Origin: an uncultured Collinsella sp.
Lineage (GTDB): Bacteria; Actinomycetota; Coriobacteriia; Coriobacteriales; Coriobacteriaceae
Direction of reading: 5' to 3'
Assembly: GCA_900550965.1 (NCBI GenBank)
Contig: URUC01000007.1
Location: 1 to 38,991, forward strand
DNA: 38,991 nt
The notes below the pieces were generated by a model, which saw nothing but the letters and a program-made list of their open reading frames with translations, did no database searches and was not told the origin of the DNA. Shown in pieces: positions 15,786 through 22,525 of this stretch. Every line of letters begins with the position of its first letter. Within the stretch, counting starts at the first letter, position 1. A program made the translations under genes and the position numbers.

Positions 15786-15874
15786 CTAGAGTGCCCGGAG
15801 TCGGGAGCGACAAGCCCGACGAAGCGTACTTTGGTACGCGAGGAGGGTTGGAGCCCCGAATCCGGGTGCTCTAG
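15786..15874 (+). repeat. Structured repeat element C, copy 3
   Basis: An 89-nt copy that overlaps the stop codon of the second antiporter gene: outer stem CTAGAGTGCCCGGA with TCCGGGTGCTCTAG, again with the tandem TG/TG wobble. The apical hairpin GCGTAC-TTTG-GTACGC is identical to copy 1, followed by GAGGAGGGTTGGAGC. Confidence 0.7.
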
Positions 15875-17310
15875 TCCTCTTCGGCCTCGGCGGCCTCCTC
15901 AGCCAGGCGCTGAGCAGCCAGCTCAGGGGTGAGACCCTTGTACTCGGTCTCGCGACCCTTGGCGCTGACGACGCGGACGACCTCGCCGATGAGCACAAGC
16001 ACGATGAAGATAACGATCATCGGGACCTTGTCGCCAATTTCATCGACGGAGAACGGAACCAGCGTTGCAACGATGGCCAGGATCAGCTCGATGCAGGGGA
16101 TGGCCAGCATAACCTTCATCATGGCGCCCTTAAACGGGAACGTGAAGATGCGCTCGCGGTTCGGGTCGTTCTTACGAAGGTTGAGGAACGCCGGGAACAT
16201 CGGGATGTAGGTGAGCAGCAGGAAGACGACGGAGGTGCCGAAGAGCATCCAGAAGACACCGTTGGAGATGGCGTCGATGGGAACCAGCTGCAGGCACAGC
16301 ACCAGGGAGGCAACGACGGCGTTGACCAGGTTGGCGCCGTTGGGCATATCGTCGTCAGAGATCATCGAGGCGAAGACCTTGGGCATGTTGCCGTGCTCGG
16401 CAGCGTAGCGAGCAACGGAGTTAACGCCGAAGGACCAAGCGGCCATGTTTGCGAACAAGGTGATCAGGAAGGCGATGCAGATGACCTTAAAGATCATGGA
16501 GTCGCCCACCATGGTCTGGACTGCGACAATCATGCCAAAGTCGGGGTCGATGGAATCGGCCGGCACAGCAGCGCCGATGCCAAAGCCAGCGAACAGGTAG
16601 ATCACGGCGATGGACAGGCCACCAACGATGATAGCCTTGGGGATATCGCGAGCGGGATCGGCCATGTCGTCGGTCATGGTGCAGATGACCTCGAAGCCCA
16701 TGAAGTTAAAGATGATGATCGACAGGTAACCGAGAGCGTTGGTGTTGGTGAGCTCGGGCAGGAAGGTGGCAGCGGACATGTCGTTCGCAAAACCGTTCTC
16801 CATGGCATACCAAATGCCCAGGGCGCCAACGATAACGGCGACGGCGACCTTGATGATGGCGCCTCCGTTAAGAACCCACTCGGAGTCGGCCGCCTTTGAG
16901 CGGCCCATAAGGTAGACGATCCACACAAAGGCAAGTTCGATACCCATCTTGGCGACCAAGTTGAACTCGACGCCAAAGGCCATGCCCAGGATGTCGGGGA
17001 ACATGGTAGCCAGCGAGGCAATCCACAGCGGGTAGTTGACCCAGTAGTAGTACGAGATGCGGGCGCCCCACTTGTCGCCCAGGCCATCGCGCACCCAGTC
17101 GTAAATGCCGCCCTCGCCGTCATAGGTGGTACCGAGCTCGGCGACAACCATGCCGTAGGGAAGCAGGAAGGTCAGGATCAGGAAGATCCACCAGAAGAAC
17201 TGCTGGTTGCCAATGGCAGCAGCAGGAGCGGCGGCCTCGCAAACGAAGACGACGCAGATGATGGTCGAAATGACCGTCAAAAAGGAAAGCTTTTTCTTTC
17301 CGTCGCTCAT
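15871..17310 (-). CDS. aguD: APC-superfamily permease, probable agmatine/putrescine antiporter (copy 2)
   Basis: 479-residue membrane protein with about 12 hydrophobic segments and the same core as the first copy: VISTIICVVFVCEAAAPAAAIGN in helix 1, FNFMGFEVICTMTDDMADPARDIPKAI around helix 6. The C-terminal tail is acidic. Its place between putrescine carbamoyltransferase and agmatine deiminase fits AguD, which swaps agmatine for putrescine across the membrane so the pathway needs no net transport energy. The ATG at 17310 follows AGGAG 6 nt upstream. The gap to the carbamoyltransferase gene is 133 bp without a strong terminator. Relation to glutamate/GABA-type exchangers cannot be excluded from sequence alone. 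Confidence 0.88.
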   Translation of the reverse strand: MSDGKKKLSFLTVISTIICVVFVCEAAAPAAAIGNQQFFWWIFLILTFLLPYGMVVAELGTTYDGEGGIYDWVRDGLGDKWGARISYYYWVNYPLWIASLATMFPDILGMAFGVEFNLVAKMGIELAFVWIVYLMGRSKAADSEWVLNGGAIIKVAVAVIVGALGIWYAMENGFANDMSAATFLPELTNTNALGYLSIIIFNFMGFEVICTMTDDMADPARDIPKAIIVGGLSIAVIYLFAGFGIGAAVPADSIDPDFGMIVAVQTMVGDSMIFKVICIAFLITLFANMAAWSFGVNSVARYAAEHGNMPKVFASMISDDDMPNGANLVNAVVASLVLCLQLVPIDAISNGVFWMLFGTSVVFLLLTYIPMFPAFLNLRKNDPNRERIFTFPFKGAMMKVMLAIPCIELILAIVATLVPFSVDEIGDKVPMIVIFIVLVLIGEVVRVVSAKGRETEYKGLTPELAAQRLAEEAAEAEED

Positions 17311-17443
17311 GATGAGCTCCTTCGCTCAGTCTTGGACAGATCCGAGGCCCTAAGGTATTAAGGCAATTGCTTGGGCCTCGGTGAGCGGGCGACAGGAGAC
17401 GAGCATCCGCCGCCCGCAAACGTGCTTTTAGAAGCCTTGAGGC

Positions 17444-18517
17444 TTAGAGCTGCTCGAGAGCCTCGAGAGCGGCGTGGAGCTCAGCCTTGGCGGAGTACTC
17501 GACACCCTCGTCGTTGAGCGGGGTGCGCTTGCCCAGGGCGGCAAGGAGAGCACGGATGGAGTGCTTGCGGTTCTCGGCCTCGACCCAGCACAGGGAGCGC
17601 TCGGGATCGTCCATGACTTCGTCGACGACCTCCTCGTTGCGGGTGGCCGGCAGGCAGTGCATGAACTTGGAGTTGGGGCCGGCAAAGTTCATCATGTCCA
17701 TGGTGACCTGATACTTGGGATAGAACACGTCCATGTAGTTCTCGCCCGAGACCTCCTCGTCGTACAGGCCATACCACACGTCGGTGTAGATGAAGTCGGC
17801 GCCCTTGATGCACTCGATGTCGTCGGAGATGACGACAGAGCCGCCGGAGACCTTGCAGTTCTCCTCGGCGATGGCCATCATCTGCTTGCCGAACTCGGCG
17901 CGCTCCTCGACGGTGCCAACGTGCAGGCCGCCGTCGGGGATCTGGTGGCCCTTAGGTCCAAACTGGACAAACTTCATGCCGACCTTGGAGGCGATGAACA
18001 TGAGGGAGACGCAGACCTGGGTGGCGTCGCCGATGAAGGCCAGGGTGCAGTCCTCGATCTTCTTGCCCTCGGGGAGGTTCTCGAGCATGGTCATGAGGTC
18101 GCCCATCTCCTGCGTGGGATGGTTGAACTCGGACATGCCGTTGATGACGGGCACAGCGGAGCCCTCGGCGAGGCCGACGACGTCCTTGTGACGGTCAACG
18201 CGAGCCATCATGATGTCGAGCAGCGAGCCCATAACGCGAGCGGTGTCGCCCAGGGACTCGTGACCGCCGAGCTGGATGGTGCCAGGGCCATAGAACTGAG
18301 CATGGCCGCCGAGGTCGGTCATAGCGGTCTCGAAGGAAAGACGAGTGCGGGTGGAGACCTGCTGGAAGATCATGCCAAGGCTCTTGTTGCGGAGCAGGTG
18401 CGGATAATAACCGTCAACCTTGATGGCCTTCTTCATTGCTAGGCCAAGATCCTCGATAGCCAGGATCTGCTCTTTGGTAAAGTCGTTGGTGTCGATGAAA
18501 TCCTTAGGCAGTGCCAT
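17444..18517 (-). CDS. ptcA: Putrescine carbamoyltransferase
   Basis: 357 residues, cytoplasmic. It catalyses phosphorolysis of N-carbamoylputrescine to putrescine and carbamoyl phosphate, the second step of the agmatine deiminase route. Carbamoyl-phosphate motifs are STRTR (55-59) and HPTQ (133-136); the substrate-side loop is MHCLPATRNEE (286-296). Family members with ornithine specificity usually read HCLPAxH, so the loop and the extra C-terminal helix favour the putrescine enzyme, as does its neighbourhood. The ATG at 18517 has AAAGGAAA upstream; the frame extends further upstream but without a better site. First gene of the presumed operon; carbamate kinase (aguC) is not found in the window. 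Gene name aguB is also used. Confidence 0.9.
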   Translation of the reverse strand: MALPKDFIDTNDFTKEQILAIEDLGLAMKKAIKVDGYYPHLLRNKSLGMIFQQVSTRTRLSFETAMTDLGGHAQFYGPGTIQLGGHESLGDTARVMGSLLDIMMARVDRHKDVVGLAEGSAVPVINGMSEFNHPTQEMGDLMTMLENLPEGKKIEDCTLAFIGDATQVCVSLMFIASKVGMKFVQFGPKGHQIPDGGLHVGTVEERAEFGKQMMAIAEENCKVSGGSVVISDDIECIKGADFIYTDVWYGLYDEEVSGENYMDVFYPKYQVTMDMMNFAGPNSKFMHCLPATRNEEVVDEVMDDPERSLCWVEAENRKHSIRALLAALGKRTPLNDEGVEYSAKAELHAALEALEQL

Positions 18518-18582
18518 GTCGATTTCCTTTCCGCCGGTCTTGCCGACTATTACTATGAGGCGCTCGAACATCACGCCTCGTG

Positions 18583-18730
18583 TTGACAAGACCATCATTC
18601 ACCCGTATGCAATTTTTACCTAGTTTATTCGGGATTAAAGACCGTTCACGGAGTTACACCCCCTCTAAACCAATATAAACCCGCAGGTCAAGAGTTTACA
18701 GGGGGTTTACCATCTAGAACCGCGAACGGT
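18583..18730. promoter_or_regulatory. Divergent control region between ptcA and the membrane LuxR gene
   Basis: The 330-bp region holds several candidate sites. TTGACAAGACCATCAT (18583-18598) is shared with the aguA leader. ACCGTTCACGG (18641-18651) is a near inverted copy of CCGCGAACGGT (18720-18730). Nested inside them, ACCCCCTCTAAA (18658-18669) pairs with TTTACAGGGGGT (18695-18706) at 11 of 12 positions. ACGGTATAC at 18726-18734 recurs at 4843. These fit operators for the adjacent LuxR protein; no gene is present. Confidence 0.45.
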
Positions 18731-18847
18731 ATACGGCTATGCTGTATCTCGGCGCCTAATCCGCAATGAAACGAAGGGTTGAGACGTCTATATCCCACAA
18801 GGTATACAGAACTCGGCCATAGAATAAATGAGATGGGACGGTGACAG

Positions 18848-19813
18848 ATGAACACCCTGATGTTCTTCTATACCCTAGCGATACTCGTGATCTGTATTGT
18901 GACGGCGGTGCTCTCGCTTGCCGCCTATGCCTCGTCCCGTCGACGCTTCTTTATCTATGGCAGCGGCGTATTTATCTGCTATGCCATCGAGATGACCGAG
19001 ATTTTCTTTTTTGAATACACGCTGCAAAACCAGAGTTTTCCAGCCAGCGACTATTACTCAATTACCATGCCTGTGTTGCGGACCTTTGTGGCGACCGCTT
19101 CGCAGGCTTTTATTTGGCTCATTGCCATGGATTTGCTCGACAAGCATTCAAAAAAGCAGTTTGTCATTCCCGTCGCAACGTTCTTGCTGAGCGAGCTGCT
19201 GATTATCGTCGCTGTCCCCTACGGCCCCATTCATCAATGGCTCTACTACACGATGCGTCAGGTATTCCTTGTTTTCGTGGGGCTATATATCTTTTGGACG
19301 GCACGCAAGAGCACACAAGTCGAGCTGAAGGCACGCGTTAACAACCAACGAAAGCACCTGATTATCGGCGCTATTCTGGTCGGTTGCATCGTTGCCGAGG
19401 ATTTCTACAACATTCTGATTGTCCCCATGAGTCTGGCGCCCTCTTGGCTGCAACTATATCTGTCCGAGCGCAACTTTAGCGAAAACATCTTTGCCTGCTA
19501 CTTTGCGATTCTGCTGATCATCTACTCCTACCACGTGCTTTCAATCCGCATGCAGGAGGCGCCCGAGGAAAAGAACGTCAGCGATCTTGACCGACACATC
19601 GAAGAGCAGATGCCCTTCTATCGCAACGCCTACAAGCTCTCCAACCGTGAGACCGAAGTTATGCGTCTGGTCGTACTGGGCAAATCGAACCAAGAGATCG
19701 CTGACGAGCTATTCCTTGCCGTGGGCACCGTCAAGACCCACATCCACAACATCCTGGTCAAAACCGAACAGCAAAACCGCACGACGCTCATCCTCCACTT
19801 TTGGAAGCGATAA
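18848..19813 (+). CDS. Membrane-anchored LuxR-family regulator, AguR-like candidate
   Basis: 321 residues: about seven hydrophobic segments over residues 1-235 (starting MFFYTLAILVICIVTAVLSLA), then a LuxR helix-turn-helix (LSNRETEVMRLVVLGKSNQEIADELF followed by AVGTVKTHIHNILVKTEQQ) ending in LILHFWKR. It is divergent from the putrescine carbamoyltransferase operon, the position expected for its regulator. Membrane LuxR proteins called AguR activate agmatine genes in lactic acid bacteria; the analogy is by architecture and context. The ATG at 18848 has only a weak ribosome-binding site (GGGACGG). Its last ten codons and terminator are duplicated at 24361-24490, on the far side of the next four-kilobase block. 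Confidence 0.88.
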   Translation: MNTLMFFYTLAILVICIVTAVLSLAAYASSRRRFFIYGSGVFICYAIEMTEIFFFEYTLQNQSFPASDYYSITMPVLRTFVATASQAFIWLIAMDLLDKHSKKQFVIPVATFLLSELLIIVAVPYGPIHQWLYYTMRQVFLVFVGLYIFWTARKSTQVELKARVNNQRKHLIIGAILVGCIVAEDFYNILIVPMSLAPSWLQLYLSERNFSENIFACYFAILLIIYSYHVLSIRMQEAPEEKNVSDLDRHIEEQMPFYRNAYKLSNRETEVMRLVVLGKSNQEIADELFLAVGTVKTHIHNILVKTEQQNRTTLILHFWKR

Positions 19814-19909
19814 CCTGCCAAAAAGGGACAGGTTTATTTTGGCAGGTTTTATCTGGGCAAACGTCAACCGCCGCGAGGGAGTTGCCTTCCCTCGCGGCGG
19901 TTTTCTAGC
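19780..19909 (+). repeat. Left 130-bp direct repeat (luxR 3' end plus terminator)
   Basis: Matches 24361-24490 without gaps at about 122 of 130 positions. It includes the last codons of the LuxR gene, a hairpin AACCTGCCAAAA...TTTTGGCAGGTT and a 13-bp hairpin CCGCCGCGAGGGA...TCCCTCGCGGCGG followed by TTTTCTA. Both hairpins would terminate the LuxR transcript. Confidence 0.8.
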
Positions 19910-19922
19910 TCACGCTTTCTTT

Positions 19923-20060
19923 CGTCTCAATCTGTAACATATGGAGACCAAATCGCCGTCTTACTGTTACAGATCGAGACGAGTTACAGAACGCGCGTCG
20001 AATAATCTCAATCTGTAACAGGTAGAAGCGTTTTTGCCAGTCAGATGTTACAGATTGAGA
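19923..20060. repeat. Two inverted-repeat pairs of TCTCAATCTGTAACA
   Basis: Pair 1: 19923-19939 with 19965-19981 (one mismatch in 17). Pair 2: 20006-20020 with 20046-20060 (perfect 15 bp). All four are variants of one word, alternating in orientation. They fill the end of the cargo block downstream of the secreted-protein gene and may be terminators, operators or a dispersed repeat. No gene is seen in 19814-20131. Confidence 0.65.
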
Positions 20061-20131
20061 TAAACGAAGGAGCGGTAGCGTTAAACAAGTCCGCCACAAA
20101 GTTATTCGGAGAGATCCGATCCTAGAGTTGT

Positions 20132-20485
20132 CTACCAGGTACGATATGTGCACTGATATTTTGTCTCAAACCCGGGCATCCCGTTGCCGCGTGGGCTTAA
20201 CGCGGCACCCGTATAGAGAATCGTTTGCCCCGTACGAGAATACGAAGTTTTGAAAGACAGCCTCTTGTATGTCTGGTCGAAACAATCAACATTCTCGCTC
20301 GGGTGGTTCGCAGTGGAGAACGACTTGTAAGTGTCCAAGACGTCCGCTGTCACAAGACGACAAGGCGCGACAGAACCTGCATCTGGTTTCGCCGTCGCAC
20401 AAACGGGAATTGTGACCATCGACAGGGTAAGCATAAAACATGCGAACATTGCCTTCACAAAGTTCTTCGTTACATGGCGTTTCAT
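20132..20485 (-). CDS. Small secreted protein of unknown function (117 aa)
   Basis: A typical Sec signal peptide: basic MKRHVTKNFVK, hydrophobic AMFACFMLTLSMVTIPV, then a likely cut after CATA near residue 32. The mature part, about 85 residues, has three Cys (APCRLV, NVDCFD, KYQCTY), many Ser/Thr/Tyr and ends in Trp. No known domain is recognised. The ATG at 20485 starts 3 nt after the ABC fusion gene's stop codon, and its ribosome-binding site AAAGGAAGA lies inside that gene, so the two are translationally linked. A secreted peptide next to a dedicated ABC transporter recalls bacteriocin or signal-peptide loci such as lactococcin 972, by layout only. Confidence 0.7.
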   Translation of the reverse strand: MKRHVTKNFVKAMFACFMLTLSMVTIPVCATAKPDAGSVAPCRLVTADVLDTYKSFSTANHPSENVDCFDQTYKRLSFKTSYSRTGQTILYTGAALSPRGNGMPGFETKYQCTYRTW

Positions 20486-20487
20486 GG

Positions 20488-22401
20488 TTATCTTCCTTTC
20501 CTAGTTTTACTGTCGTTCGTCTTGAAAAGCGGCGCGTATACATTACCGATCCACTTCGAATCACCTCCCATTTCTCTGGTAACGACACGCGAGTCATCCC
20601 CTGTGAGCAATACGGAGGCATCGCAGAGCGATTCGAGGTTTCCGATAAGATGAGAAGAGATAATGACATGTGCTCCTCTACCCGCTTCATCTCTAAGAGC
20701 ATTCGAAACAATCGCAACGTGTCTCACATCAAGTGCATTCATGGGCTCATCCAAAAGGACGACTTCGCAATAGGACATATACGCCATCGCGACATTAAGT
20801 AATTGTCTATTTCCATCAGACAGCCTAGATACGGGCGTATTCTTCAACCCAGTCAAGTCAAAGCGATCAAGCACTTGGTCCAAAGTGCGAGGTGAATGCC
20901 AAATTCTCCTGCATCGGTCGAGATGAAAAGCGACGGTCATGTATGGAATCAATAGCGACGGCCTATTCGGAACCAAAAAGAATACCTTTCTCATTTCCTC
21001 ACGGTCGACGCATACTTTTGCATGAAAACAGAGAGAACCTGACACGCGCACTGATGGCCCAGCATCTCCCCAAAGAGTATTCAGTAGCGTAGTCTTGCCA
21101 TGTCCATTTGGCGCGACAAGACCCCATATCTGGCCAGCGGGCATATCAAACTGCAATCCCTTTACCAGCTGGTTTTTTCCAACCGTCAACGCATCCAGCG
21201 ACAGAGAGAGCAAGCTTTTCTCGCCCAAACTATCCGGGCGAATATGGTTCCAGGCCCAGCGATTCTTGCTTTTTAGACGCGAAAACGAAATGACCCCCAA
21301 CGCGCAAACAGCAAACGCGCCCATCACGGCAAAGAGGCAGTGCGATGCACTGGCTTCAGGAACGAGAGATACCTCCGCTCCATTGGCGTAAGATGCGCCG
21401 CCGAGCGCAAACGAAGAGGCAGAATAGCTCGACACCATATACGGCAGCAACGCATGCCATGGAGCATCTTTGCTCGCATAAAACGGAAGCTGGCTTATGC
21501 CCCCCACAAGAGCGATCACCATGGACGAAATGGCCCTGTTTCTGCTTCCGGCGTACACGCACACGCCCAAGCAAGCAAACATCATCGACAGCACAGCTTC
21601 AAAGACGGCAAATAGCCCTAGCTGAACTAACACAGTTCTTTCGACTACGTCACCATACTGAATGAATACGACTGGGTACTCTGTCTGACCTACACCGTTA
21701 AACACCGTTGCCAATACAAAACAGGGAGCCAACGCCAGAACCAAAACCAGCATCGATGCAATACCAGAGACGAGAACGCGGCATGCATTCATCTCTAACT
21801 TTGACAACAACGCTCGATCGTAGAACCGCTTTCCATCCCCCTCAAGCGACATATAGAGGACGAGGACCGGGACCAAAAGCCACGCTATTGCAGGAACAGC
21901 GCCGCAATAATATGCGAGAAGGATCATCCCGGGCATTTTTGTTGTTGAGTCGTACGATTCCGGATGGGCCAGCATCGATATGGCTCGGGGAAGACGTTCT
22001 TGGGCTTCAAGCGATAACTCCGAATCAACACCATTCAAATAACCGAGTCGGTATTCCTTGAGCAATAGATTGTCGTAATCGGCAATCGCATCGTAATACT
22101 CTCTGGAGTCCGCCTTGCTTTCAAGCGCCCGATCAAGGCACGCCCTTTCGTCGGCAATGATGCTGTTGAGCTCCTGTGGGGCAGTGTCATAAACGCCGTC
22201 AGAGACTTGAGAGACCAAAAGGGCTCTCTGGTCTTCGATGGAAGCTCTACCATATAGATAATCTGCTCCCGTTGGAACGGATAGAAATACCGGGATGCAG
22301 AATACGAGCGCGAGCAGCGCCGTCAGCAACATGATTCCCCGGTTGCGCGCAAGAACTTCTAAATTAAGCCGTACATATGTGAGGCAATCACAGGTCTTCA
22401 C
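20488..22401 (-). CDS. ABC-2-like permease fused to an ABC ATPase
   Basis: 637 residues. The N-terminal 375 residues form a permease: one membrane segment at about 24-42, a long extracytoplasmic loop (43-155), then about five segments. The C-terminal ATPase has Walker A APNGHGKTT (430-438), signature RLSDGN (526-531), Walker B EVVLLDEP (546-553) and H-loop ISSH (His584). The signature departs from LSGGQ and the Q-loop has Asn (VPNRP, 476-480) instead of Gln. ABC-2-type permeases are normally separate from their ATPase, so the fusion is unusual. The GTG at 22401 is preferred (GGAGG 8 nt upstream) over GTG 22428. A 22-codon frame (22466-22398) ends across this start. Substrate may be the small secreted protein. 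Confidence 0.8.
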   Translation of the reverse strand: MKTCDCLTYVRLNLEVLARNRGIMLLTALLALVFCIPVFLSVPTGADYLYGRASIEDQRALLVSQVSDGVYDTAPQELNSIIADERACLDRALESKADSREYYDAIADYDNLLLKEYRLGYLNGVDSELSLEAQERLPRAISMLAHPESYDSTTKMPGMILLAYYCGAVPAIAWLLVPVLVLYMSLEGDGKRFYDRALLSKLEMNACRVLVSGIASMLVLVLALAPCFVLATVFNGVGQTEYPVVFIQYGDVVERTVLVQLGLFAVFEAVLSMMFACLGVCVYAGSRNRAISSMVIALVGGISQLPFYASKDAPWHALLPYMVSSYSASSFALGGASYANGAEVSLVPEASASHCLFAVMGAFAVCALGVISFSRLKSKNRWAWNHIRPDSLGEKSLLSLSLDALTVGKNQLVKGLQFDMPAGQIWGLVAPNGHGKTTLLNTLWGDAGPSVRVSGSLCFHAKVCVDREEMRKVFFLVPNRPSLLIPYMTVAFHLDRCRRIWHSPRTLDQVLDRFDLTGLKNTPVSRLSDGNRQLLNVAMAYMSYCEVVLLDEPMNALDVRHVAIVSNALRDEAGRGAHVIISSHLIGNLESLCDASVLLTGDDSRVVTREMGGDSKWIGNVYAPLFKTNDSKTRKGR

Positions 22402-22525
22402 AGCAAGCACCTCCGGTTCGCAACACACGAGTCGTCGGACCCGTTGTCCGGAAGTATCGCCTTCATCGTCAGAACTGTCTGTAGACGTGTAGGATGGATT
22501 TACAATCTTATTTGTCTACAGGCTT

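Noticed and set aside
18583..18611. TTGACA as a -35 box with TATGCA 17 bp downstream
   Set aside because: Spacing is right but the -10 match is poor and the related copy near 4775 has no -10 at all; shared conservation fits an operator or leader element better.
19923..20060. Possible CRISPR array from four similar words
   Set aside because: Copies alternate in orientation and spacers differ in length (25-26 nt); this is inverted-repeat pairing, not a direct-repeat array, and no cas genes are present.
20132..20485. Naming the secreted protein a lactococcin 972-like bacteriocin
   Set aside because: Layout is similar, but the mature sequence lacks the family's recognisable pattern and contains three Cys; the name would be unsupported.
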